NCBI GenBank assembly: GCA_030141605.1
Contig: JAQGDQ010000233.1
Coordinates: forward strand, 124,001-188,000
Direction of reading: 5' to 3'
Source: Tubiluchus corallicola
Lineage: Eukaryota > Priapulida > Priapulimorpha > Priapulimorphida > Tubiluchidae
Length of the DNA: 64,000 bases
The position numbers were made by a program, and so were the translations under genes. Shown here one piece after another: positions 48,661 to 61,725 of this stretch (position 1 is the first letter of the stretch; every line of letters starts with the position of its first letter). Below the pieces are notes generated by a model. It was given only the letters and a program-made list of their open reading frames with translations, did no database searches and was not told the origin of the DNA.

Positions 48661-50189
48661 TCGTTTACCTTGCATTGCCAATACATTATTAGGACTACCA
48701 TCGTAAACATTGATGATAGACAAATCCCAAAAAATAATACTCAACACTGCTGTTGCTTTATTGACCTAAAAAGTCCTGGACTTTACTATAAGTTGCAAAG
48801 ATACAATATAAACTGATTTTAAGATACTTAAAAACACTACCAAACATGAAATTTCTATAAAATTGAGGAAGGGGATTAATTGAAAAAATTAAATGTAAAT
48901 TGGGAGTTAATTTAAACAATGGTGTAATTTAAGTTTAATCATTTTCTCCTTTGCATTAATGCCGCACCTCAAAAGTTTATTCACAAACAGCACGGTAAAC
49001 GGCGCGGCATGCGGGAAACCTCGCCGAAAACTGAATCTTTTCAAAATTAATCAAAACCATACTCTCTCTTCCAAAGTTCCAATGTGGTTAGATTTCTATT
49101 TTTTCAAATTTGAGAATTTGACGTTCTATAAAGTAGCAATATATAATATACTGACTATACAAGCACAGCAAGCGGTCACCAAGTTCTACTGTACAGAATA
49201 AAATAGGATTAGGCCTATGTTTGTTAAAGAACAAGAAAAGGGGTACCTGAAGTAGGTTTCAGAAAAATCGTCTTAAAAATTATATTACTTTATAGCAATT
49301 TTATGCGTATATCGTACTCGCACTGAAAGGAATTTTAGTTTGTTTTCATTTTAAATCTCCCGTAATACTGTTCCGAAGTCGCCATTACATGACGTCATTT
49401 ACCAAACGTAAATCAAGGGAAGAAAAGGCAAAGTTAAATTCTGTCTCAAAAAACTTTCCTTGCAAATCTATATTACTTAGATTTTCGCTTACCTGCTAGA
49501 AAGACTTATGTAACTAGAAAAGAAAATTATTAATTATTTAAAATGTTTTCACCAATTGGTAAAATGTCGCTGACTCACCCTCCAGGGTGCACCACCCACT
49601 AACAAAAAACGTATTTTTAATCTTATTGACAAGATACAGTAATTTGAAATTTTATTTAGTTAGTGGCTTGTGCGCTACGAATGCTCTGGTTATTTTTTTA
49701 AACTTTACAAAATGTTATCTAAACTTGTTTCAAATGACCTGCCGTGAAAATGGCTGCGTCTAACGGTCATCGCGAGAGTTTAAATTTATATGTTTTATAC
49801 AGCGCGACTGCCGATTGAAGTCCTGTATGCAAAAAGGCAGTATGTAAGCGATATAAAATTTCAAAACGAATTTTTTCAAGTTTTATGTTTATGAAGGGTT
49901 TTCTTGTGCTTTAAAGTTGATATCATTGTTGCTAGGCCCTCTTAATTATTATGCACAAAGTTTAGCCTGGTAACTTGGGTTGTTTACAGGTAGTTTTATA
50001 CCTATAAATTCCTTTTTGTAGTTATGAACTAATAGAAATTCTAAACCATGTATATATTACAATAAATATTGTAATCACTGACCATTATTATTATTTATGA
50101 TTATTTACTCATAGTATTAACTATGTAAATTATGTATGTATTACTGTAAAAGTAATATTATACGAATAAATTGATAATCATGATAATAT
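48661..50189. other. Unannotated DNA
   Basis: No gene recognised. An 80-codon plus frame at 48959-49201 lacks recognisable motifs. Confidence 0.4.
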
Positions 50190-50275
50190 GTAATAATAAT
50201 AATTATTATAATTATAATAATGATGATGATGATGATGATAAAAATGATCATAATCATGATGATGATCATGATGAC
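50190..50275. repeat. Mixed (AAT)n/(GAT)n microsatellite with ATGATCAT palindromes
   Basis: TAATAATAATAATTATTATA followed by (TGA)n and several ATGATCAT/ATCATGAT self-complementary words; likely to form hairpins. Confidence 0.85.
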
Positions 50276-51090
50276 TATAATAGATATAAGTGAAATATCC
50301 TTCTCATTAACTAAGATTCAGATTTGTTTTACCACTAGCAAGACTCGTTGAAGGATTCAGGTTGTATAATAAATTGTTTTAATTTTCAACATTTTTCTGA
50401 AGACACTGGAAAATAATGTTATTAATTTATTGGTGTGTTTAGTGTATCCTGCCTATGGATTAGTGAATGGCTGCTAGTGTAAGTAGGCACCTTGGGTTAT
50501 CAGTTTTATGAAAAATTAAGATAAAGAGCGCAAAATGCGTCGAAAATTTGCCAAAGTAATCACAATGTCTCTGAGTTGTAATGTAACATTGTAAATGCTT
50601 CGTCGACTTATTGCCTGGGTCCAACATAATCCTGTTGCCTGATGCTTGTTCCTATGTGACTTGTGTCTTGAAATTTAAGTTCGCTGCACGGATCTGACAT
50701 CCTACATACTTGACGCATATGTCTCTTGAGGCCTAAAGGCACTGAATTATATTTTTAATACATGGGCTACTATCGGCTGTATTTTCTGAGACGTAATTGT
50801 GCAAAACACATTTGGTAATTGTACATGGTAATTGTGTACTACTGAATACCAAGCGTGGCGACGTGACGCGCTTATTGTCGTAAACTCACGTCCGTTAGAT
50901 TAAATGCAGATCCCGTAAGAAGCAAGACGTTTGGCTTTTTACTGCGCTCGGCAAGGGTGATATATTGAGATAGTCAGGCTTGTTAAACAGTATGTACGAC
51001 GCATTATCAGTAGCAAGCTAGTTAGTAACGATTACCTTGATGTGGTCTCAAGACTGCTGTCGAAAAGAAATGATAAATACATGATTTTAA
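50276..51090. other. Unannotated DNA
   Basis: Nothing supported. Confidence 0.4.
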
Positions 51091-51107
51091 TACGTATATA
51101 TATATAC

Positions 51108-51150
<43 letters not shown>

Positions 51151-51157
51151 TATATAA
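51091..51157. repeat. (TA)n microsatellite
   Basis: TA dinucleotides with TACG interruptions at the start and ACAT near the end. Confidence 0.95.
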
Positions 51158-52319
51158 TACATATTTAAACAAATCATTAGACATTACAAAAAACAATACA
51201 TATATACAAGCAATGGACTGATGATGAGGACATAATCATTAAGCTATTAGTAAATATCTTAAGCTTATAACTGACAACCAAAATATATCTCAAACTTAAT
51301 CAAAACACCAAAAGAGTCGACGATTGCAAACATATCTCCTCAAAACATACTAGCTAACAAATATTAAATGACAAATAGCTAGGACAAATGCTGGCTGACA
51401 CACCAACCGTCAGAAACTGTCAACGAACCTCAAAAACTAGAAAACTAGCGATTTAATCAGATTAACGACAGGTTAGTACAATTACAATGGTTCAATGAGC
51501 AATCAATTTGCAAGAACCATACTATACTAGCAAGACTGGCAATAAAGTAGCAATAAAGCCTAAAACCTAATCAAACAAGACATAGTAATTACAACTAGAT
51601 GCCACACGACTCACTACTTAAAATCATAGAGAAGCAGTCACTATACTATACACATTGCAACCCACTTGGTTGCTTGTGGGAATGCGTGAAAATGACGAAA
51701 ATGTTTGAACTCGTGGCGTGAAGCTCCCTCTATCGATAATCATTCTATAGGTCGCTGACATGCCACGACACCAAGTATAACGATATTTAACGATTTTTTA
51801 TTTATTTAACGATATTTAACTTATTTAACGATAAGACGACAACAGAGAGATATAATAAGCTTCAGGCTTTAATCATGGATCATTGTTCAACTATTATTTG
51901 ATTACGAACATCTCCTTGAAGCCTTAAATCCAACTAACCGAAAAAGGAGCAAAAACGCTTCTTTGTCAATTATGTAAAATTCGCCTTGCTTATCCTACGG
52001 TCTATGCCAACTTCTTCACAAAGTTTCGTGGAAATCCGTTAAGTACTTTTTGCGTAATCTTGTTAACAAGGAAACTAACAAATCAATGGCGATGAATGCA
52101 TAACTTCCTTGACGACGATAACCATAATCATCATCATAATCATAATCATAAACGACCAAACAAACAAATGGCGTTGAACAATACAACCTCCTTGCCAGAG
52201 GTCGAGGTTGGCTGTCAAGATAACAGCTTTATATAACGCTACTCCAGTTTGAAAACTTCATACTGTACCTATACTGAAAATTTTATACGTATACTTTATA
52301 CTTATGACATTTTTGTTTG
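51158..52319. other. Unannotated DNA with a short TTTAACGATA repeat near 51.8 kb
   Basis: TATTTAACGATATTTAAC-type units recur several times at about 51780-51835. No exon seen. Confidence 0.4.
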
Positions 52320-52770
52320 ATAGGATGCTACCAGCACTTCTAAACTCTGTTTTTAACTTCATCTATTTGCTTATCGAAATTTAACAGTTTGTCTGTTGTT
52401 ACACCTAGCACTTTACTGCCTTCCACGTATTTGATTGCTTTAGTTTCTAATGTGAGGTTACCAAGTTGAGCCAGGCGTTGTCAAATCCAAATCCACAGTT
52501 TATTATTCGTCTTCATTTATAGTCTCCACCACTGATGAACGTCACAACAATTTTGGGCTAAATAATGGCATTGTTCAGGGGATGAATGTGACAAAACAGT
52601 ACTGCCATCAACTGTATATTTAAATGCATGTGACCTTTCTGTAATGTCACTAAACATGTCATTCACAAAGCAAGATAAAAGGTATAGGGTACAGTACAGA
52701 ATAAGCAATAGAGAAAAGTTCGAAAAGACCGAAATGAGTTTGTCAGTGTATCGATCAAAGCTCACCGGGC
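52320..52770 (-). mobile_element. LINE reverse-transcriptase fragment
   Basis: In minus order: LYLLSCFVNDMFSDITERSH, then KYTVDGSTVLSHSS where YADDxT is expected (catalytic block destroyed), then HQWWRL. After a break come KYVEGSKVLGVTTDKLLNFD and QIDEVKNRV down to about 52330. Similar in type to the minus LINE at 37850-40750. Confidence 0.72.
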
Positions 52771-53159
52771 TGTGCTAGTCATTTTAAGGGCCATAGCTCA
52801 GCTTGTACAGCAGCCAGAAAGCTAAAATTTATCAGAAGCCACTTTGACACGGGAGCACTTCTCATATCAACGGTATACAGTCTTCTAAATGACATATCCT
52901 GGCAGAAAAAACTGCATAAGCAAGTAACCCAATGCTTCGCATCCCGGACTAGTTTCTGTATGAATCTATATGCACTACATCTTAAGCGTGACTGGAGAGA
53001 TGAGTCAAAATTAGAGGTGAGTAAACAGATTTTGCCTCCTCTTGCAAATACATTTTATTACGTTTTGTCATGAAACGGAGAGTTGCCATTGCGCATTCGA
53101 CTATTTTGTAGACGCCATGTCACGACTCACCGTGCACCATGAGTCCATGACACCGTGTG
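52771..53159. other. Unannotated DNA
   Basis: Nothing recognised. Confidence 0.35.
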
Positions 53160-53395
53160 TCGCCTTGCTGTGCACCGTGGAACTATACACGTGTTCAGCC
53201 GAAGCGCATGTGAAGTGCTGAGGTGCATTCCGCCGAGTTACGCTTCACCGCGTTACAATCTGTTGCAGTATAGCCCTACACGTGCAATAGCTCCATCCAC
53301 GTGCATTTCATCACGTTATACTGCGTCGAAGTACACTCCACTGCAGTACATTCTACCGAGATTCACTCCACCAAGGTGCACGGCAAGGGCGGTAA
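53160..53395 (+). repeat. Diverged GC-richer minisatellite with a 15-bp period
   Basis: Best seen at 53320-53390, where one frame reads VHSTA-VHSTE-IHSTK-VHGKG and another gives SKYTP/PRFTP-like pentapeptides. The unit is like GTACACTCCACTGCA. Composition is distinctly richer in G+C than the flanks. No start, splice or family evidence for a gene. Confidence 0.65.
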
Positions 53396-53989
53396 GCAAC
53401 ACCGTAATACATGGCAACATGCACTGAAAAGTACTATGTGCTCGAAGGGGCCAAGTTGTGTCTTTGTAATTTGGTCAAGTAATGCGAGATTTTTTATCAT
53501 TAAATTTTAATTTTTTTGCAAAACAAATTACGATTTCGCAAAAATACGTACGTCTGTTATTGTAGATTTAATCTCAGAACTGATTATGCAAATTTTAAAA
53601 CTAAAACTCTATTGGCTTCTTATTCGTACTGCATAGCGTAACGTGCAAATGTGCGCATCACAGTGAAGTTAAAATCGGGTCACGGTATCGATTAGCAGGC
53701 GAATCTTGTGTTTAGAAATCTCTTGAGGATCGGCGCACTGGCTATTTGATCAGTCAAGATCAATGATTATCTGTTGGCTTAACTCCAAATTGATCAATAT
53801 ACTTAAACAACATTCGACTAACTGTTCGATACTTAAAACTGCTGTTCGATTTGTATTCGTCTTCATTTTATCTGGATAATATTATTTTCACAATACTCTG
53901 ACAGTTCGTTGTCTTACGAAATGATGCACGCATTCGCAAATGACATTAATCACTAAACTATACATTAAGCAGCATCTACTTCGTAGTAC
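53396..53989. other. Unannotated DNA
   Basis: Nothing recognised. Confidence 0.35.
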
Positions 53990-54040
53990 ATACACACACG
54001 CGCGCGCGCGCACACACACACACACAGAGAGACACACACA
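53990..54040. repeat. Compound (CA)n(CG)n(CA)n microsatellite
   Basis: ACACACACGCGCGCGCGCGC followed by CA units with a short GA interruption. The alternating purine-pyrimidine run favours Z-DNA. Confidence 0.95.
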
Positions 54041-55679
54041 TTAAATTATAACTATAAGCCACGAAAGTCCCCTGCACTAAACGCCCTGCACTTGTGTTAT
54101 TAGGTTACCCGCGAGGCTTCAATTATTGACATCTTGTAAAATACGTATTTGGAAAGCATAGAGGCAGACCTACTTTTCTTCCTAACATTCCACAGACCTA
54201 TTCAAGAAAACTTATATATGTACGCATTGTACTGACAATAGGCACTCTTTTGATGTTTATAAGTGTAGCTATTGCACCTATTTTATATCAACGAACAAAA
54301 ATGAGCAAAGTGCACACACACACATACACTCACATGTGCAGCGAAAAGTTCTCCCTTGGGTTTATTATGATTCATTAATGATGATGATGATTTATTAATG
54401 TCATGTACATTTTGTTTTGCGATTTGAAAGGAAAATAGTTCACTGTTTAGCTGGCGTATTTGTGATGGTCTCTCGAGGGATTGGCATTTTCTCTGTAATA
54501 AAGAAACAGCTACCCAAAAAGAGCAGACATGTCCTTGACGGGGGTTGTTCGAATTTTTTACACAAAATGTAACTATCATGGCGCTGACCTTAGAAATTTG
54601 GCCGCTTTTTAGGAGCATTGAACTTTGAAAAATCCCTAATTCCTTATTTTGCCTAAAACGTTAAATAAAATGTCAAGAGGAGGCGATCAAGCTCTTGCAA
54701 GTCACAGGAGAGAGTAGAGACCGGGAAATGACGAATAGTGGGACAGAAGGCGGTTGGAAAGCTAAAGGTCAAATGGTTAAACATGTTCTATCGTACCGCA
54801 AAGATTCGTGCTCCTAGCTGGTGTAGTTTTAAATTATTAAGTTGCTCTATTGTTACAATTTGCCCCTATCACTTCGTCTAGCCAGTCCAGTTTTTGAAAT
54901 ACAACACAGTGAATACATACCCCATTTTAACTTCCCACAGATGCAAACAACACATGAGTACCTACCCCCACTCCAACTCCCCACAGATGCAACAAACTAT
55001 TTTACACTCTGTTTTGCATTCTGTTTAATTAGACGTTTTACCTATTGTCTGAAGTGCCTGTCTTGTCAGTTTAGGTGCATTGTCTATTTTCTAGGCACTT
55101 TTCATGACTTTACACAGTCTGTACAAAGCAATTTTGTTGTATTAATTTTGTTGTAAAAATAGTTACTAAATAAAAATCGCACTCGTACCGTAAAGGCATA
55201 ATACAAACAAGAGCCGCTCAATTTAACAACAAAATGAAAAGAATATCATTACAGACAATTACGCAGCCAATCATGTCTTGAAGGCTTCGCAATAAACTGT
55301 GTCATGGGCTTCTCCATTAATTAGACACGGCAAAACTGAAATGCATGATGCATGCTGGCTTATCTGAGAAGTACAAGCTTTTCTTAAGAAGTAATGGATA
55401 TTCTGTTCCTCTTACTTGCGATAATTGTGACCTTTTTCTCAACAGAAATGGACAATGATGCGTAGGTAATCCATCATTAGAGAAAAGTTTTGTAATCCGA
55501 GCTTTGATTAGATCCATCTGTAATGTGTGTAAATGCCTAAAGGCAACACTGTCTAATCAAAGTTTGTAATGAAGACTGAAACCATATAGCAAAGTATGAT
55601 TAATATGAGCCATATTAACGTGATTAATATAATAAGACTTGCGCAGATACGAGAAGTACTCAACAGTGCGCCCAGATTA
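54041..55679. other. Unannotated DNA
   Basis: Frames at 54283-54618 (minus) and 54842-55156 (plus) exceed 100 codons but show no domain, and the former ends in a CA-repeat region. A duplicated short motif (CATGAGTACCTACCCCCACT and TGAATACATACCCCATTTTA, about 50 bp apart near 54910-54970) is the only structure seen. Confidence 0.35.
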
Positions 55680-55810
55680 TATCTTTGTTTACTTGCTTGC
55701 TTACTCTTTGTTTGTTTGTTTGCTTGCGCGTTTGTCTGTGTGTTGGCCTGCTTGGTTGCTTGTTTGTCAACCTGTTTGTTTGTTTGTCAGTTTGTTTGTT
55801 TTTTGTTTTT
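55680..55810. repeat. Imperfect (TTTG)n/(CTTG)n tetranucleotide repeat
   Basis: TTTG, CTTG, CCTG and TCTG units over about 130 bp. The Cys/Leu/Val-rich plus-strand frames across it are repeat artefacts. Confidence 0.8.
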
Positions 55811-57229
55811 CGCAAGATTCAAAATTTTCCAAACTTGATCATCATTTTCACTTTTCTATAGATTTATTTGGCTGTCTCGTCACAAAAACTAACACAATAA
55901 TTCATTATATGAATACCCCATTGTGTGTAGCTGCTATTCTCAATCAGAAAACTGTTCTTTACTGCTGAAAGAAAACTGCGTTATGACTTAAGAGAATTTA
56001 CGCCAGTTACAGCTGCCGCTTCAAATTTCTTTTTTACTCATTCTACGAAAGACAGCTGCTGCTGAATGCGGTTAATTTTCACCGTTTTGCATTAATTACT
56101 GTGCAGAACATTAAGAATGCACTAACAAGCTATTAAATTACTATAACTGTTTGAAAGGGCATGGCAAACAAAAACGTCAGTGCGCGCTAAAAGTCTCTGC
56201 AAATTATTGATGATGCTTTACCGGAGAAACAATTAAACATGGATCTTCTATGCAGTATGACAAGTCAAATAAAAGCAGGTTTGTTTTTTGTTTGTTTTTG
56301 GTCCCAGGAGATTTTAATGACGAGCTCTTAGGTCTGTTTAAGATTTTTCAACATCTAGCCTACATTACCTGGATAGACAGGAAATCGCTCTGTGTTTTGG
56401 TAATGTCAAAAAATGCTTTCAGAAATAACGCTCTTGATCGGCTGTGCCTTTCAGATAACAACTTTGATTTACTTCGCTCTGCCAGCGTACGGAAATTGAA
56501 AAATGGTAAATCCGAGGAAAGTGTTCATAAATTACTCCGAATAAAAAACGCAAGCCAGATCCAACAGTAAGGTAAAAAAGAAAAGATAGAAAATGTGTAT
56601 TTAAGGAAAAGGCGATTCTAAAAAAAGTTGAGGTTGGTCTGAAATTCATAAATGCCCTTTAAAAATGAAAAAAATAACTTTAAACGTAGTAATGGCATTG
56701 ACAAATTAGTAAATGGCTTGAATGTGTCCTATACCAGTTTCAGTAATCCACCTGGACACTAGTGAACGCTGGAAACTCTAAACACTTGATAAATATTTAT
56801 ACTGTGGATGTTGTTATTAGCCCCTTTTGGCACCAAGCCTACAAAATCATGACCTGAGTTTTGGAGAAGCAGAAAAATAAGCACGATGAGAATCGAGTGC
56901 CATTTATTAATCAGCGTCTTCGGATCCGTGTATCGTTCGATATTGCTTGCATCGAAAGTTTTTTTGCAAACCGAGAATTTATCATAAGCAATGAGAATAA
57001 CACAAATGGGTATAGCAATAACACAACTCAATGAAAATGATTTATAATCATTGCCTTCGAAAATTTAATTTTAAATCGTATAAGGATCAATATTACTATC
57101 AACTTACTATTTAAATCCTATTTCAAGGACTATTTCACGGAGTATGAGGTTGGCTCCTTAAATTTACTCGTTTGATATCTGGCCAATAAGGCCAGTCAAG
57201 ATGCATTTTACTAAAACGTCAACACCAAT
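55811..57229. other. Unannotated DNA
   Basis: A 106-codon plus frame at 56250-56570 contains PGDFNDE, which could be the GDFN of a LINE endonuclease, but no other endonuclease block supports it. Confidence 0.3.
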
Positions 57230-59860
57230 TTAGATGCACATTCAAGAGTATTTAGCTACAGCACATTGTATCATTACATCATATAACTGCATAATATGGG
57301 ATGACTCCTTTCGACCATAAGCATTACGCAATTAGGATATAGTTCAATTATAGAATTATTTAAAAGGTTATGCGCCACTACGTGCTTTGAGCAATGAATT
57401 AAAAAGTGATATTCCCTCTCCATAACATTGCGAGCTTCACAAAGACGATCCTCCTTTCTATCGGGGTCCATAACAACGGCCTGTTTCAATTTCCAGACTG
57501 TCAGCACTGCTTCTAAGTTTAGTTAACGATTTTCTGTCTTTAATATTTTTAACATTCAATAAGTAAGTAACATTCAAATACAAAACCTGACTTAATGTTT
57601 TGATAGAAGTGCAATTTAGGTATAGTTGTTAGAGACTGTTTCCAGTTTATTGCATAGTTAGCTTTTAGCTAGCCTTTCCTCGCAAATCAGACTAGAATAA
57701 AGCGGTATTACGTCAGCATCTAACAATTGATATAAGTTTATCTCATTTAACGCACCTTTTAACGATCTGTATACCAAGGAGGATTTGGGGTTTTACCAAG
57801 TCTGATGGCCTTGTTGCATAATGAAGTTTCTGAAAGTGAAACCGGTCGAAGATAGTATTTAACAATACTACATTGGATATCCTCCTTATTCTCCAACCAC
57901 AGCTGAAGTAGGAGTTGTCGCCATGACACCTAAAATAGCTTTGAGGTATTATTTGAGGTATTTGAGACGAGGTTTCATGAACAGATAAATGCCTCGTACC
58001 CAGATTTCACTTCCATAACATAGAATGGGTTTGACACCTATATCAAGGAAAGATCAAGTTGAAACACAGTTGATTTCGATTCTAAAAATGTTTTTGATTT
58101 ACTCATTATTTGGCTTTGTTGGCCTGTGAGGCAAGATAATTTACAGCTTTAGTAAAACAACCGTTTTCATTGTTGTTTATTCGCATTTATACTCGTACAT
58201 TGCTTGAATATTGTGTCGTCACAACGGAAATTTTCTTTTCAAATATCAAAATTCGTTACAATAGCTGTTCAGTAGGCTTAACTGAGGCAAACCTTCCTTT
58301 GGTTACACTCATTAAAACGAGATCATCTGCAAACATGAGGTAACATAATCACATTACTAATCAGTATTATGCCATCAGAATCGTGAACATTTAAAGCAAA
58401 ACCGGACCCAATCTTAAACTGTGCGTCAAAACAATCTACTCTTTAAACTGTTGAAAGAAAACGTAATATTTTTTTCGAAAATGACTTACGTAAAAGAATT
58501 AGTACCACACAAACACAATTTCACGTTCGTGCCACTAGTTCTTCGCTGTTACATTCGCTAGTTAGACGGGCATTAGCGCCTTACTTTTGGAAACGCATTG
58601 CATAAAAACAGGTGCTGTACCTCCCATGTGGTAGTTTCTGGCGAACAGCGATAAATTTGAAATTTGAATTTTTGTCTTAAAACTTGCTTAGTTTTAAAAT
58701 AACACACTGAATATCTTACAGTAGCGCTGTAATTCAAATTTTGCTTTCGCAAACACCTGCAACACGCTCGTGAAATAATTTTCCTGTTGAAAGTTTGTGA
58801 TGTCATCAATAGTTGGGATCGCTCGCCAGGAAACGCTTTTGCAGTATTAATTGTGTTAAAATGTATACTTTTACCAGGCTTGAAAATGGGATATTATATG
58901 AAAAATCATCCTGTCTTCCTTTAGGCACTCTTCTAAATCATACAACTACAGTAAAAATAGCATAGGCAAAAGAGTACAACCTTGTAATACATCAAACTCA
59001 ACCAAAAAAGACTCAGTTTTAACACGACTTTCTATATATGTATATATTTGTTTTATAACTATCTATATTTTACCCTTGATTCCAATTTGCATAAGTTTGT
59101 ACAATAAACGTGTTTCGGTCCACAGAGTCAAAGGCTCGTTTGAAATCTACAAAACAAGTACACAGTTTCCGTTTTTGGGAAAACAGAATGGTTTTTATCC
59201 ACAATGGTTTTTAATATAAAAATGTTACCAAGAGTTTGGTAGCTATTACGAAGCCCAATCTGTGTGTACCTCGGTTATAAAATTATTACTGCTGCACCTA
59301 TTTCTAATCTATTAGAAATCAAGCCATAAAAAAGTTTACCAATAATACTAAGTAAGGTAATTCCTCTATAATCACTTGGGTCACATGTTGGACCTGATTT
59401 ATGAATAAGAGTGATAATAGCATATGACCGTTCTTCAGTCATCAGTTCTTCAGTTCTGAACAGGTCACTAAAATGTTTAACAAGCATTGTACTTCTGTAA
59501 CTCGGTAGATTTTTTTCTTGATACAGTCAACGGATAAAACAGCGATTCCTGTTAGATTTACCCGATTATTGTTTATCGATATATTTTTCAAATTTATTTA
59601 TGCCAAAGGGTGTATTAAATACAGAACCGTCTTTCTCGCAATAATTACCAATTGTAATCCGAAACGGTCAGCTTTATATTCGTCGTAAAATTTTCATCAA
59701 ATTTTGACATATCCCCTTTTGTATCAGGACTAGCGAGTGATTTGAAATGAGTGAAAAGTAATTTAGGCTCTATATTTACAGCACTGTATTCATTATTAAA
59801 GGAAGACCGGACGATTGTTTAGACTCAATCTCATTTTAATTTATTGTCCAAAATATACAT
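57230..59860 (-). mobile_element. Degraded LINE ORF2, nearly full RT to C-terminus
   Basis: In minus order: a pre-RT block at 59850-59500 (VFNTPFGINKFEKYI); an RT entry at 59487-59275 (SYAIITLIHKSG, SDYRGITLLSIIGKLFYGLI); a GLRNSY-like block near 59240; VYLFCRFQTSL at about 59150; a LQGCTLLPMLF-like block near 58980; a post-RT block FLDIGVKPILCYGSEIWVRG at 58045-57985; and a C-terminal Cys/His region at 57480-57330 (RLCEARNVMEREYHFLIHCS). Frames change repeatedly. A piece at 58809-58573 is not recognisable as LINE and may be a later insertion. Confidence 0.82.
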
Positions 59861-60412
59861 TCCCTTGCCTATAAAAGTCAACAATTGTTTCTTATATTTG
59901 AATAATTAGCTTAGAAAGTTAATTCAGGGCAAGCGAACACCGCTATTGGCTTACGTCAGAAACTAACTACAGTTTGTGTAATGACAGGCGTCTTCCCTTG
60001 CGCGTCAAGCACATTTGCATAGGTGTTACAGTGCTACTTAAACGCATGATGTCACGAAAATGGGCTCTAGATCATATGACGTCAGAAATTAACACTGTAG
60101 TTCATGATTATGCTTATCACGGTACCGCCTTCTATTTGTCGGCCACACGGATGTGATAAAAAGGCACTGTTGCCAATCTTAGTAGATTCACTGAGCCGCG
60201 CGTAGCTTTGAAAGTTTTACGAAATTTGAGTATCCGAGGTAATTATTATTTAATCTAAGCTTTGATTTAAAATAAGCTATTGTAGTTTTCAATATTTTAG
60301 AGCATTCTTTATTCTGAACTCATGTTTACACAGTCATCCGGTTTTCCTTTAAGAGACGACTTGAATTTATCAAAATGTGCATGACAATCAGCCGGTTAAT
60401 GTAATAGTAGAC
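59861..60412. other. Unannotated DNA
   Basis: No exon or motif recognised before the TAG tract. Confidence 0.4.
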
Positions 60413-60750
<338 letters not shown>

Positions 60751-61626
60751 TAGTCGTTGTCGTTGTGGTACTGGTAGTAGTAGTCACGGTAGCAGAAGAA
60801 CAAGAACAGTGACGGTAGCAGATGACAGTCCAAGAAACTCAGTCAAATTCTACAACAAGTTAGCAATAAAATAAAAATACCTGTAAAATACAACAAAACA
60901 ATGCACGCTATAATTATTAGTTCATAATGATATAGACAGGCTGACATTTAATATGCTGAATTTACTCATGTGGTAAGAACAGATCTATTAACATGCGAGG
61001 TTTGTACATGTAGGAGGTGTACCTTCGTGTATCAGTTCCCGCTCAGCTGCTTGTCCTACAATCTGTGAAATAAGACATTTTATAGAGATTAAAGTCTTAT
61101 GCCATTATTTTGACGATAATTAGCTTATGATAATTTGTGAAGTGATAAAATTAGTAATCTATTCATTTACAGGTAAAGTAGCTGCAACTTACCACATTGT
61201 TTCTCTATTTTGCATAGTATAGGTCATAATGCAATATAAAGCGACAAACAAATTAAACCATATTTACTATTAAGTAAATTACCCATAATGTTATACGACA
61301 CTATGACACTATACACATACTGTTAAATATCTAAGAATACTTTAGTTTCAACTGTCAAGGCATTAAGTAAATCAAGTCGCGTTTATGCCGTTAATAATTC
61401 AGATCAAATAACCACGTAGGAATACGTTTACACGCTAATTACATTACAACGAGTTAAAACAATCAGCTAGTTAGAACTTTACTTTTAAAGATCGTAGACA
61501 ACAGGAAAGAATATCACTAAATGAGTTCGCTACGAGTCGCATCATCACTGCGGAAACGATACTCGCTGAAGTCATTTTCACACACGTCCAGCAATGATAA
61601 CGAAAATGGTTGTTGGTGATGGTGAC
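60751..61626. other. Unannotated DNA
   Basis: Nothing supported on either strand. Confidence 0.4.
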
Positions 61627-61725
61627 GATGGTAATAATGATGATGATGATGATGATGATGATAATGATGATGATGATAGTGACAACGTGGAGGAGGCAGA
61701 CGATGATGATCATGATGACGATAAC
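61627..61725. repeat. Imperfect (GAT/ATG)n microsatellite
   Basis: TGATGATGATGATGATGATG with AAT and ACG variants. Poly-Met and poly-Ile frames are artefacts. Confidence 0.9.

Noticed and set aside
48491-48747. Glu-Arg and Leu-Ser repeat frames
   Set aside because: Produced by the GA tract.
54283-54618. 111-codon minus-strand frame
   Set aside because: Ends in a CA-repeat-derived Cys-Val stretch and has no recognisable domain or splice context.
55596-55968. Cys/Leu/Phe-rich plus-strand frames resembling membrane segments
   Set aside because: Arise from the imperfect TTTG/CTTG tetranucleotide repeat.
56250-56570. GDFN motif suggesting a LINE endonuclease
   Set aside because: A four-residue match only; neighbouring conserved endonuclease blocks are absent in all frames.
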